64,000 nt of DNA from Gryganskiella cystojenkinii (Eukaryota; Mortierellomycota; Mortierellomycetes; Mortierellales; Mortierellaceae): assembly GCA_015852425.1 (NCBI GenBank), contig JAAAIG010000005.1, positions 451-64,450 of the forward strand. Reading direction: 5' to 3'. Position numbers and translations under genes: made by a program. The notes beneath the pieces were generated by a model. The model was not told where the DNA came from and did no database searches. It worked only from the letters and a program-made list of their open reading frames with translations. Positions 46,137-56,983 of this stretch are shown in pieces (position 1 is the first letter of the stretch; each line of letters opens with the position of its first letter).

Positions 46137-48236
46137 TTACTCGCCACGCATAAACTTCATGGTCATCTCATAAAAGAAGAACGTGGCTGCATTGGCAGGG
46201 AAGGCACGGGCCATCGTCGGCCCAAAACCTTTGAACCACACCCTCCAGTTCCCACCCCGGGCCTCGGCCTGCAAGGAACGGAAGCACTCCAACGTGGTCT
46301 TGTAACTCAAATTACTCTGCATCCTCGACTTGACCACATCCTGAGGGTAACAGGGAACCCAGGCACCAAAACCTGCAATACCACCAGCCAACAATAATTC
46401 AGGGGTCGTCAACTCCGAGACCTTGTCGCCGTGGTTGAAATGAGCCAATATCCGTTTCGTGCCCTCATATGTCACTGTTCACAAGGAAGTCAGGAAAGGA
46501 GAATAAGGATCATATGAGTAAATATTGTTAATAATAATTTTCACGTTTCGTTGTTTGTTTTCGGTTCCCAAACCGCAAGGCTCCCATGAGAGGTGAGAGC
46601 CAAACATTTCTCTCGTGTAAATTCTTACCAAAGTATGTAAAGTAGGAAGGAACATCACGCATCAACGTGATGCCCATACCACGGTACAAACCACGAATTC
46701 CTTGTTGCTTGAATGTCCGGATGCCAGCATCCAGAACTCCAGTGTACTATGATCAATGCAACCCATAAAAAAACAAAGACAATGGTTAGCGGATAATAAC
46801 GAATAGCGCGTAGCATCTTTTTTATGTTTTGTTTGGACAAAGCCGTGTCACTCCCTCAACAATATTGCCTTAGAAGTGACGGAAAGCGAGCGTCCAAAAC
46901 GAAAGAGAACTTACCGGCTTAAGAGCTCCAGCAACAGGGACAGCACCTGGAGCGGGAGTGTACTGAGTCTGCAATTTGACCTTCAAGAGCTCGACTGGGC
47001 AATTGACGAACGCCATCACTCCTCCAGCCATGGATCCAGCACTTCCGATTTGGACTAGTAGACGTAAAAAAAACAAAAAAAAAAAAAGTAGTGGCAATTG
47101 AGAGGTCCGTTAGCACAAGGTAAATCGCCGTTATTGCCATCTTCGTACAATGCTTGTCCGATATACAGATTCCCTGCGATTGTTTGTCAAAAAACGTACA
47201 GAGAGTAAGGGTCTTGGTTTCATCGCCTCCCTGGAACATGCGTCTAAAGTGTCCATTGGCGGCAAACATGACGGCATTGCTAAGATTGTCCGAGAGAAAG
47301 AAAAAGATATAAGTAAAGGTATATGGTTAATCAAAATTCTAGCCAGAAAGGGTGAGTCAAGCGTTATCTTGAAGCATCGATATGTTCGTCTGCTTATCAG
47401 CTTGCTTCTTACCAGATACCAATGCCCATCAATGGAGAGGTCACTCCCTTGTACAATCCCAATGGCTAATCGAAAAAGAACAATCCATAGAACAAAAGGA
47501 GAGGAATGAGGGAATAAGTATCAATTGTCTCCCAAAGCACATGTCTAACAATCTTGTGGTCGGTCTAATAATTCACAAAATCCCATCGAACAACACATAA
47601 AAAAACTTACTCCTTCCTCTCGGATTGTCATTCGCAGGCAGTCCATAGCACCAGCATATTTTGGAGGGTTAGGCTGAGTTTGGAGACGAACCTAAGATAG
47701 ATAGCAGGAGCCATGGTGTATCATAGATGGCGCAGAGGGGAGAGTCAGCGACAAACTCGATTGTACGAAAGCGATCTATCCAAAGGATCCAGCTCCAAAA
47801 CACTGAATTCGTTGGCTAAATCGTTCTCTACCTTCAGGGTATCGAAAGGGTGGCCTAAAAACAAAACGACATGGAAGTACAGAGGGAAATATCGGTGGGT
47901 TAGCAATTTGAGAGCATATCTCCGCTGAAGACGCCTTGTCTTGCAGACGACGCACCAGCCTGGCAACAGATGGTTCCGCTCAAGCTTCGCAGTCCTGTGA
48001 ACGATAGCTGCATCCAACGATGTTGGTCAACCCCTTTGATCGGGTCCCTGCAGCCGTAATGCATAAGAGTAGTCCTCATGAGGCTGTAGCTTGAAAAGGC
48101 GAAGTAGGTGTCTCTGACTCTGTTACTGTTTTGTACCTGAAATGACCTGAGCCCATCCACCGACGGTTCCTGCAACGACATCGTTAACCCATGAGGGCAT
48201 GGTGCTCTGCTGCTGCTTGTGTACCAATGCAGTCAT
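46137..48236 (-). CDS. Mitochondrial carrier, carnitine/ornithine-carrier-like
   Basis: Eight exons with matching phase: 48236-48137, 47854-47832, 47691-47611, 47465-47413, 47279-47200, 47054-46915, 46746-46629 and 46474-46137, 310 residues, normal for the SLC25 family. The three repeat signatures are GHPFDTLKVRLQTQP, NCPVELLKVKLQTQY and CYPQDVVKSRMQSN. VAGTVGGWAQVIS, GIRGLYRGMGITLMRDVPSY and RAFPANAATFFFYEMTMKF favour the carnitine/acylcarnitine and basic-amino-acid branch. It exchanges metabolites across the mitochondrial inner membrane; the precise substrate cannot be told. Exon 2 is only 23 nt and encodes the heart of the first PxDxxK motif. It is divergent from the IMP1-like gene. Confidence 0.88.
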
Positions 48237-48824
48237 TGTCCAAGGGAGAAAGAATGAGATGCAGGAAGGGAAGAGATTAAGAGAATGGCACAAAAAGGAG
48301 AAATAAAAAATAAAAAATGAAAAAATTGGTCGGGATTTTTATTTTTTTCAGTCGAGTTGGTCACAAACAGTCATGTTTTTGTCGAGATGAGATTTGAAAG
48401 GTTTCTTTCTTCTCTTTTTTTTTGCTATCTTTTTCTGCCATTGCTTTTCCTTGTCTAACTCACCAACCCCAGTTGTTTTAGAAAGAGAAATAAAGAGCTG
48501 AAGAGGAAGAAAAGGAAAAAAGATCCCACGCCCAACACTACCCCAAGATACAAGATGTCAAAAGTACTTTTTTGTGAAACGAACCAAAAAAAAAAAAAAA
48601 AAGGTCCTTTACTTTTTCGCACGCTCATCCAACGATGAGCACCACGCGAGATTTGAGCGATTTCGATTTTCGAGCGGTATCAATCACATGACATATTAGT
48701 CACGTGGTTACATGGCCGGAGGCAATCTGGCATTCGAAGTAGTGGGCTGGCTATCTCTTCTTCCCTTGAACCCACAGACCAGTTTTCCCTACTTTTCGTT
48801 TTTCATTGCTGTTACATCGCAACC
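48237..48824. promoter_or_regulatory. Divergent promoter shared by two mitochondrial genes
   Basis: 588 nt separate the start codons of the mitochondrial carrier (minus) and the IMP1-like peptidase (plus). The interval has a purine-rich left half, an A18 tract near 48583-48602, and a GTCACGTGGT motif at about 48699-48708 that contains a CACGTG E-box core. Shared control is inference. Confidence 0.4.
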
Positions 48825-49561
48825 ATGTCGGCTTACTTCAGGAGTGCAGCCAAGGTGCTTCAAGTCGCCTGCACTATCCAGCTCGTCAATCAATACGCAT
48901 TTGAGGCCACATGGGTAGGTCGCACTCCATGAGCACAAAAATAGATCAATTCATCCATCATAGCCATAGCCATAGCAGACCGATCTGATCAACTGTTTCT
49001 TTATAACCCTCCACTAGTGCTTCGGACCGTCCATGTTGCCGACATTGAACATGACAGGAGATATTGTCATCTTTGAACGGTTAACTCAACGCTACTCCAA
49101 AATCCAGACCGGAGACCTCGTGGTAGCTACTTCGCCTGAGGATCCTACAAAATTTGTCTGCAAACGCGTCATTGGACTCGCAGGTGATAAAGTCTGCATC
49201 GACCCGATCTCTCCACATCGTCAATACATCACGGTAAAGGAAAGCACAAGAAGCTGGAGTGTAGTCAATTTGACTATTGACGCTAGCTGTCAGGACTAAA
49301 CAATACCAAACAATTGACTTTCCCTATATCTGTCGAAATGAACCTCGCTCTTAGGTCCCACCGGGTCATTATTGGTTAACAGGCGATAACCTCAACAACT
49401 CTTTGGATTCCAGGAATTATGGCCCTGTCAGTGGTGGACTCATCCTTGGGCGCGTTTTTGCAAGGGTAAATGAGCAGAACTTAATTGAACCTGCCATGGT
49501 CCACAAGTCGACAATTGGGGAGGGAGGAGTTCTTTCCAAGGGGTCAATGCTAACGGAGTGA
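48825..49561 (+). CDS. IMP1: Mitochondrial inner-membrane peptidase subunit 1-like
   Basis: Three exons, 48825-48914, 49018-49233 and 49355-49561, in phase, give 170 residues, the usual size for IMP1/IMMP1L. The N-terminus has one hydrophobic helix ([16 protein letters not shown]). The signal-peptidase-I catalytic serine is in [10 protein letters not shown] and the general-base lysine in [32 protein letters not shown] and [11 protein letters not shown] are the family's box D/E. It cleaves sorting signals of proteins delivered to the intermembrane space. The C-terminal 25 residues after FAR read through a GTAAAT and look unlike other IMP1 tails, so an unseen last intron is possible. Confidence 0.88.
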
Positions 49562-50743
49562 ATCCTCTTTCATTGTTTCACAATGTCCGAATGTTAGATA
49601 TGGCCAAATCCCAAGCGGTTGGACAATGGACTCGAGGAAGTGGTCGAGTTTGGGTAAAAAAGTTGGTGTCCAAGAGTCGGCCAAAAATGGGGCGCCAACA
49701 TGCATAACGGCGATCCAAGATGGCATAATCATCATGGAGAGAGTCGGCAGATGCTGTTGTGTACCGATCGCTAGACTGGAGCAACAGTCGAAACTGCAGC
49801 TTGAAAATGAAGAGAAAGGCCAACACAAGTTTCTTTCGCCTTCTCTCTATACCCGGGATTCAACAGATTTCTCCCTTCAACACAGAAAGACCCGAGTTGA
49901 TCGGACTTTTGTTTTTGTTGATGTCTTTTTTGTTTGCCACCGTTGCACAAGAAGCTCTCTCTTGAATTCTCTGCCCAAGCCAACGGGCTACCCCATCGAA
50001 GCAGAAAGGAATAAACTAGCCAAATAGATGACAAACACCGCTTTTGAACGTTGGAATTTCGGCGGGCAGCTTTGTTTACAAAGGATAGAGCGTCGCCTCT
50101 CTCTCTACATCCTCAGCTTTTCTTATTCTCATTCTCTCTCTCGCTCGTGTGCGCAGACATGCTCTACTGCCAGGGCCGTGTGCTTCCCCAATCGCTTGTT
50201 GATTTCGGTGGCAATTAGAGTTCGTTCAATCATCTCTTCCTGAAGTGGCAGTGCGACGAGAGCCACAACATTAATTTCAAAGGGCCTGGAATATTTTTTT
50301 TTATCTTTCTGTTTTTTTCTGCTAGAATGGCAGGAGATGGGAACCAAGAGGATGTGCGACAGGCGGTGGTGGCGGTGGTGACGACGGATGATGACTTCTA
50401 TCCCTTGCGCAGAAATAGAAATGGGCCAATGGCGATTGATGACCTCTAAAAATGACACGCACCATCGCTTTGGACCTTTTTCACCTGCTCGCGCCCATGT
50501 TGTGAAAGTGAACGCGCAAAGCGCCGGAGTTGGGAAAGTGACAAGAGCCACAAAACAAAAATAAAGAGAGTTTTTTTGTTGGTCTCCGGGATATCGCTCA
50601 GAGAAGTACCCTGCCATTGCGCCTCATTCTTTCTTCTTTTACCCCTGCCCTGGCCCTTTCACCTTCTTTTTTGTCATTATCTTCTCCTTGCTTATTTCTC
50701 CACCTTTCTACTTCTCGTTCGCCTCCGACCACTCCCTCCCCCC
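49562..50743. other. Intergenic with no supported gene
   Basis: About 1.2 kb lies between the IMP1-like gene and the gap. The 133-codon plus-strand ORF (49626-50027) and the 162-codon minus-strand ORF (50129-50617) overlap low-complexity or antisense readings and have no motif. The last 150 nt are C/T-rich, fitting the protease promoter. Confidence 0.45.
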
Positions 50744-50753
50744 NNNNNNNNNN
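50744..50753. other. Assembly gap (10 N) at the protease start
   Basis: Ten N lie immediately before the signal-peptide codons of the aspartic protease, so the start codon is probably inside the gap. Confidence 1.
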
Positions 50754-53529
50754 AAACTGTCCCTCTCGGCCATTTTTGCTTTGGCTTCGACCGTTGCCAT
50801 TGCCTCGGCTGATGTCATTTCGTACGTTTCCTTTTTATCAATTTGTTTCTCGACTTGTTTCCATCATTCATTCGACAATGTAGAAAATGAATTTATTTCG
50901 GAAAGCTGACAACGCGAAGAAGACAGAGCACAGGCACAATTCATTCGCTTCTGGATGAGACCACAATTAAAAGTCAGCAAGACAAAGGGCAGCAAATGAC
51001 ACCCACCCTCTCTACTTTCTTTCTCTCCCAAAAGCAACGGTTGTTCATGCACAAAGCATGTTTCCAACGGCTGATTTTTGGGCACAGCAAAATGATCACA
51101 CTCAGGACAACTAAAAATAAAGGGGGAGAACATCGACAACAGACACAAAAGAAAGGAGGAAAGAGACCCTCAATCCGCTGACAATCATTTCTTGTCTTTG
51201 TTCTCCAAAGACCGATGGATAGAGATCGATAGCCTGGCCGACTCTTTTACTAACTAATATGTCCTTTTCACTGACCTACCCCGTCTCCTGCTGCTTACCA
51301 TCACCCTCTCTCTCTCTCTTTGTAGTATGCCCATGGTGGCTCACCCCAACCATGCCCTCCGCAACCCTCGTGCGCTGACCAACTATTACCTCCAGAAGCG
51401 TGACCTGTCCTCTTCACCCTTGACTAACTCCCAGGGTGACATGATGTTTTGTAAGTGACGACAATTAAAACAGACACAAACACAACGTTTTTTTTTGTTT
51501 GTAATGTGGAGAAGAAAACACAAAAAACAACACCTCTCTCTCGTCGCTCGCCCCCCACCCGCGCTTGTGTTTTGTGCAATGCTCAGTCGGCCATTTTTTG
51601 TTTCTAATCAAATTTGTTTGGTTTTCTTTTCATTCTTGTGTTTGCTGCGATCGTCATCGCTGTCAAACAAAACAACAATACAATAAATATAAACAAACGA
51701 TGATATTACAGCGGTCCAGCTTGGTCTCGGCACTCCAGCTCAAAACTTTCGTTTGGCGATCGATACCGGATCTCCCATTACCTGGGTGGTCGGAACGAAC
51801 TGCACAGGATCTGGTTGCGCATCTGTCCCCGACCATTACACCCCGGCCACCTCGACGTAGGTTCCTTTTTTAACTCCAAGAAAGACAGAAAAACCATGGA
51901 CAATACCGATTGACAAACTGTGTTAGCCCACATTCAATCACGTACCCCACTCACCCACTGTTCCTTCTCTTCTCGCTTCGTTTCTTCAACTTTGAACTTT
52001 TCATGAACAATTTCAAAAAGTACTTCGAGGGCTATTGGCGCAAGATTCCAAGCTAGCTATGTCAGTGGCGATGGTATCGGGGGCAGCTACTACCAGGATA
52101 AATATACTCTTGGATCGCTCAACTTCAATGGCATCATTGGTGTCTTGGATCAGGATACTGCTACGATGCCTCCAACCGTCGATGGTATCATGGGACTCTG
52201 GTTCACAACTCCTGGTAAGATAATAGCTACTTTCATGGAAATGATGGAAAGAAAAAAAGGTGTCCCTCTTTTAATAACTTCCTCCTCCTGATTTTTTTTG
52301 TGCTTCCCCCCATAGCCCAAGCCAAAGTTTCTCTTGGTGGCTCCCCCGACATTGCCTTCTTGAACATTCTCGGGAACGCGACTTCGACAGTCTTGACGGA
52401 GAAGGTCATTGGTATCTGGCTTCAGCATCAGGCTACTACGTCCTCGGATGGTCGGACCCCAGTTACCTCTGCCGGAGGCGAGATCACGTTTGGCGGTGTT
52501 AACCCTGCTCGCTTCACCGGCGGTATCACGTACATCAACTGTGCTGTTGGTGATCGTCCTTGGACGGTATGTGTTGGGGGGAGGGGTTTGCTATCGACAC
52601 CTGTGGCATGGGTGACCTTGCCCGTGATTTATTTGGACACCGTCATCGCTTCTATTCTGACTGACACTGTCATTTCGTCTCATTTTTTTTATTATTTTAC
52701 TTGCTCAAATTATTAGATCCCTGTCGGTGGCATCAAAATCAATGGCGTAGCCGTTAATATCGGAGTGAATCCCCTGGCGACGATTGATACAGGTACGAGT
52801 GCTATGTTGATCCCCAAGGCTGTCTCGGATGCCATTAACAGTGCCATACCTGGTGCTGTAAGAGAAGTAAGTTGTTACATGTTGTTTTTTCATTTCCTTT
52901 CCAGTTAACGAAAACACAGAAAAATATCCGCCCTCTTTCCCTGTTCCTCGGGAAGGCTCGAAAAAGCCAAAAAGATGAAACCATGGACGTCAAAATTTAA
53001 CTCTTGCGAATTATCCTTTGCTTTCTCTCTTTTTCAGCCCAGGTACGACGCCTGGTTCTTGCCCTGCAGTGGTAACACGCCCATCACGTTTTCTTTTGGA
53101 GCTTTCTCGGTCAACATCCCTTATACGGCTCTGGCGATGCAACAATTTGTCGGGAAAGATGCTCAGGGCAACCGCTACTGTCAGAGTGCGGCCATGTATC
53201 CCACTGGATCGATCGCGACGATCAATGAATGGCTTATCGGTGATGTCTTCCTGGCCAACGTTTATTCCGTCTTTGATTTCGGCACCAACGCTGCCAACGG
53301 TGGAAGAATTGGCTTTGCTCAGATTTCCAATAATGGTTTCTCAAACACCGTTAACAACACTAATGGCGGTACCGGAGGCTCTGGTAATTCTGGAGGCTCT
53401 GGTAATTCTGGAGGCTCTGGTGGTAACACTCAGAACTCTGCTTCGGGTCTTTTCGTCTCTTCGTCCGTGTCGATGCGTGCGGTCCAGGCCTTGGTCAGTG
53501 TCGCTGCTGTGGCTGCTTTTGTTCTTTAA
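50754..53529 (+). CDS. Yapsin-like pepsin-family aspartic protease, 5'-truncated by gap
   Basis: Seven exons: 50754-50821 (starts in the gap), 51326-51450, 51712-51856, 52021-52214, 52316-52566, 52717-52866 and 53038-53529, at least 474 residues. The visible start (KLSLSAIFALASTVAIASA) is a signal peptide lacking its Met. A prosegment with YYLQKRDL (possible Kex2 KR site) precedes the core. Both catalytic aspartates are present: AIDTGSPITWVV and ATIDTGTSAMLIP. GGEITFGGVNP, and VFLANVYSVFDFGTNA near the end, are typical pepsin-fold strands. A Gly/Ser/Asn-rich repeat (GGSGNS) and a hydrophobic tail (ALVSVAAVAAFVL) suggest GPI attachment as in yapsins. It would process proteins at the cell surface or wall. 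Exon 6 has two possible donors 9 nt apart. Confidence 0.85.
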
Positions 53530-53855
53530 AAGAAGGAATGAACCGCGGTACCACAGACCGATGAACGAGGAAGAAAAAGAATGAAGAAGACAAAGCTATA
53601 CCACAACGAAGCAAAGGAACCGTTGTTATTTACTCCCCCCTCTCTAAGTACCCATCTATTCCTATTTTGAAAAAAAGTTTTTAATGAACGTTGTATCCAC
53701 AACTCTCCCCCCGCATTACTTGCACAAGTTCCCGAACAAAGAAGGAAGTTCAAAAAGCAGAGTCGAAAAAGTAAATTAAAAAAAATCGAAACACTGCATG
53801 AAAGGAACATCGGAAGAACGCAGCCCGTGACGGCAACATCTATTTGTGGTCAAAC

Positions 53856-53874
53856 GAGAGAGAGAGAGAGAGAG
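53856..53874. repeat. (GA)n microsatellite
   Basis: Nine-plus GA dinucleotides lie in the protease/SUN intergenic region. Confidence 0.9.
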
Positions 53875-54162
53875 GGTAGGGTCATTCGGGGTCTCCCGAA
53901 AGCCGAAGATGAGAGAAAAGAAAGAAAGAAAGAGAGAGAGATAGAACTCACAAGGTCAACAGGAACAGACCAGACACAGGCACGCAATAATAAAAAAGAA
54001 GGGGTGAAAGACAGTTGCGGGATCACCGGTTCTGTGATCATGCGCCACCAAAATAAATTTATTTTTGTTCTCTCGCGTTTTTTCTCGGCCTTTTTCACCT
54101 TTTCACCTCTTTCATTCCTTCAGTCATCATTCCCTTTCTCGCGTAGACCTCTCTTTCACTCG

Positions 54163-54182
54163 CTCACTCACTCACTCACTCT
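54163..54182. repeat. (CTCA)5 microsatellite
   Basis: Five tandem CTCA units lie about 160 nt upstream of the SUN-domain gene start, inside its probable 5' UTR or promoter. Confidence 0.85.
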
Positions 54183-54341
54183 TTGACTCCTAATCGTTTC
54201 CTTGGCACACCCTCTATTCCTTCACCACTGTCTACATCCCCTCTTTATCTTAGCTTTAAACAACCTTTCATCCTGCTTCTTTTCTTCACTTCCTCACACC
54301 CCGTATCTCACCCCTCGCCTTTCCAGGAACACAACGGCATC

Positions 54342-56546
54342 ATGGGGCGACATTCCACAACCCCAAGTCCACCTCAACAGCTTCGATACCCTCTACGGAA
54401 TGCAAACCTCTCCCCAGAGGACCCCTCTGTTCCAAAGTACCACAACCAACAAACCAGCACCCCTCGTCGAACCTCGGCTCCTCGTCGATCTACCAGCAAA
54501 AGCCCAAAGAGATCATCCCGAACCGGTCATGTCCATGTCGACCTTCCGCAGGACATTGTCACTCTACAAGAAACCAACAGCAACAACAACATCACCACCG
54601 CTACCAACACTACCAACACTACCAGCATGTATCCCAGCATCGGTGTTTTCAGAAATAATCAGCGCAGCCATGGTCATAGTCAGCAACATCAATATCAAGT
54701 GGATGATGAATCACCGGACTATGGCTGGACCAGCAGTAGCAGCAGCAACAACGGCAATGGTGACAAAGATGGCGATGACTTTGAAAACATGTACTCGGAT
54801 GAGGATGCCATGGTCGCCCTTCTTGAGAGACAAAGAGTCGAACTCCAGCTCCAGAATCACCCACAACAAGAAAACAACAACCGCGAGCAGGGACTCCAGA
54901 GATCATCCGTATTTCCCATTTTCAACTACAAAAAGAACTGGGGTCTTCATTGGCTGGACCAAAAGATGACAACCAGCTCGCCCGTCGGTATGAGTCCACA
55001 CTCTCAAGACTCTGCTCAAGACGAGCTATTGAGGTCACGAAAAGACAAAGACGACGATGACTACGACTACCACGACTACGACGATGACCACACCGGTGAG
55101 GAAACCATTATCAAATCACCCGAGAACAGCGAAAAGAAGCTTCCAACCGAAATCAATCAAAAATCGCAACAATCTCGGAACAAAAGAACACCACCATCCC
55201 GACAGCGACAGCAACACCATCAACGCCACCACAGTCCTCTTAACGAGCTAAATCCGCTTTTGAGACTCGACTGGTTCGCTACGATCACTCTTCTTGCTCT
55301 CGTGTTGATAGTCCTCCTCGTCACTTCTGTCGTATTCACACCAACGCATCAGGCCCATCGTATCGATCCTATCTACGGCAACTTGAATACCAACGACTCC
55401 AGAACACACACATCATCCTCTTCGCTGTCTGCGATTCAGTCCCTTGTCTTTGGACAATGGTCTTGGCCCTGGAAGACTCGACCCAGGTGGAAGAATGCCG
55501 AGAACGATGGTGTCTCGACGAGTGACCGTCAAGATATTCAAGACCTTCAAGATCAGATCCAACAGATCCTATTCCGGCTCGAGCGCGTCAACTACCTCGG
55601 TGGCGGCGGGGGTCAAGAAAGTGTCTCGCCTATGGAAACAACGGTCACAGCAACAGCAACAGCCAAGGCTAAGGCGAACGCAGCGTCGTCGCAACAACTC
55701 GATATTTTTTCATCCTGGCAAAAGAAGGCCATCTCGGACATGATCGAAGACGCTCTGGGAACGGATGGGACCGCGAAACCGGATTTTGCACTCTATTCTG
55801 CCGGTGGACGTGTTCTCCCTCACTTGACCACGGCCAGTTTTTCACAGCCGCGACAAAAGCTCACGCTTCTAGGAAGATGGGGCGGACAGTTCCTTGTGCC
55901 ACATCCCAAGGTTCGGGAACCTAGGGTGCCCGAAAAAGCAATACAACCGGGAATGCACGCAGGCGAGTGCTGGGCGATGCAGGGCGATCATGGCCAACTC
56001 GGGATTCGGCTGTCGAGAACGATTGTCGTGACCGAGATCACATTGGAGCATGTAGATCGTCGAGTCTCGTTGGATGTTGGGAGCGCACCGAGACAGGTCG
56101 AGATCTGGCGGTTGCCCGGGTCCATAGTTTTGAGCAGTGGAGAAGAAAGCAGCAGCAGTAGTCGATCCCAACCCTCGAGTTTTGAGCTTCATCCTCGTCA
56201 TCAAGGCCATCGTCAGCGTGGCGATTCAAGATTAGGAGCAGACACCGACGATTTGAAATCGTCCCAATCCACGATTAAGGGTTCCTGGAGAAACGACAAC
56301 AACCATGACAGCGACAACGGTTGGAGGAGTGAACCACCTGTACCGAGATCCATGCTCCTGACCTCTTTCGAGTACCAATTCGGAGCAGATCAACCGCAGA
56401 ACAAACGGGTCCAGACGTTTTCGATTCCCGAGTCAGAGCAGGATGAGCCGTCGATCGGTCTTGTGGTCCGTGTGTTGTCCAACTGGGGTCATCCTGATTT
56501 TACATGCCTGTACCGAGTACGAGTCCACGGATACGAGGTGTCATGA
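54342..56546 (+). CDS. SUN-domain nuclear-envelope protein
   Basis: This is an intronless gene of 734 residues. The ATG at 54342 (MGRHSTTPSPPQQLRYPLRN) is preferred over non-ATG openings upstream. The N-terminal 300 residues are Arg/Ser/Asn/Asp-rich and would face the nucleoplasm; a single transmembrane helix (WFATITLLALVLIVLLVTSV, about 309-335) is followed by a short coiled coil (DIQDLQDQIQQILFRLERV) and a C-terminal SUN domain (about 480-734): DFALYSAGGRVLPHL, AGECWAMQGDHGQLGIRLS, ITLEHVDRRV, SAPRQVEIW and VLSNWGHPDFTCLYRVRVHG. SUN proteins bind KASH proteins in the perinuclear space and tie chromatin to the cytoskeleton. A Ser/His/Arg-rich stretch of about 70 residues is inserted inside the SUN fold, between VEIWRLPG and LLTSFEYQF. 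The two Cys of the cation-loop/KASH-disulfide region (ECWAM, TCLYR) are present. Confidence 0.88.
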   Translation: MGRHSTTPSPPQQLRYPLRNANLSPEDPSVPKYHNQQTSTPRRTSAPRRSTSKSPKRSSRTGHVHVDLPQDIVTLQETNSNNNITTATNTTNTTSMYPSIGVFRNNQRSHGHSQQHQYQVDDESPDYGWTSSSSSNNGNGDKDGDDFENMYSDEDAMVALLERQRVELQLQNHPQQENNNREQGLQRSSVFPIFNYKKNWGLHWLDQKMTTSSPVGMSPHSQDSAQDELLRSRKDKDDDDYDYHDYDDDHTGEETIIKSPENSEKKLPTEINQKSQQSRNKRTPPSRQRQQHHQRHHSPLNELNPLLRLDWFATITLLALVLIVLLVTSVVFTPTHQAHRIDPIYGNLNTNDSRTHTSSSSLSAIQSLVFGQWSWPWKTRPRWKNAENDGVSTSDRQDIQDLQDQIQQILFRLERVNYLGGGGGQESVSPMETTVTATATAKAKANAASSQQLDIFSSWQKKAISDMIEDALGTDGTAKPDFALYSAGGRVLPHLTTASFSQPRQKLTLLGRWGGQFLVPHPKVREPRVPEKAIQPGMHAGECWAMQGDHGQLGIRLSRTIVVTEITLEHVDRRVSLDVGSAPRQVEIWRLPGSIVLSSGEESSSSSRSQPSSFELHPRHQGHRQRGDSRLGADTDDLKSSQSTIKGSWRNDNNHDSDNGWRSEPPVPRSMLLTSFEYQFGADQPQNKRVQTFSIPESEQDEPSIGLVVRVLSNWGHPDFTCLYRVRVHGYEVS

Positions 56547-56983
56547 AACAATATTCTTTTTTTTTTTGAGAAAAAAGAGTATCTTAGAAGAGGGCAGCGC
56601 TCTCTTGCTGTCTTTTTTCTGGGATCGAATAAAATCCATTCATTCGCGAACGCGGCGCGATCTCTTGTGTTGGAGAGAACAAAGGCTATTGTTTACTGGG
56701 CTGGTGCACCGTGCTTTTTTTTATTTTCTTGGCCTTGGCTTTTTCGGTGAATAGGCCAATAATTTCAGGTTCCAAGACAGTCACTTCTTTTGGCACTTTT
56801 TTTTTTTTTTTTTTTTTCAATTCCTCTTTTTCTGCCATTTTTGTCTCCAACTAGCCGCTCTCTCCAACTCAATTCCATCCAACTCTCACAGTGGGATTAT
56901 ACCCGGACTCATCGTCCTCCTCCTTCTCCTCTCCTCCTACCTATTCTTCTTCCCCTTTCCTTAATTAATACCCTTCCATAAAG

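Larger units (their letters stand above)
53530..54341. other. Intergenic between protease and SUN gene
   Basis: This 812-nt spacer contains a GA-repeat, a purine-rich middle and a C/T-rich right end with a CTCA repeat directly before the SUN-domain gene. No gene is visible; the ORFs reaching into this area are readings of the repeats. Confidence 0.5.

Noticed and set aside
45643..46173. 176-codon plus-strand ORF beside the carrier gene
   Set aside because: Overlaps an antisense ORF and the carrier 3' end, Phe/Ser/Arg-rich, and no recognisable domain.
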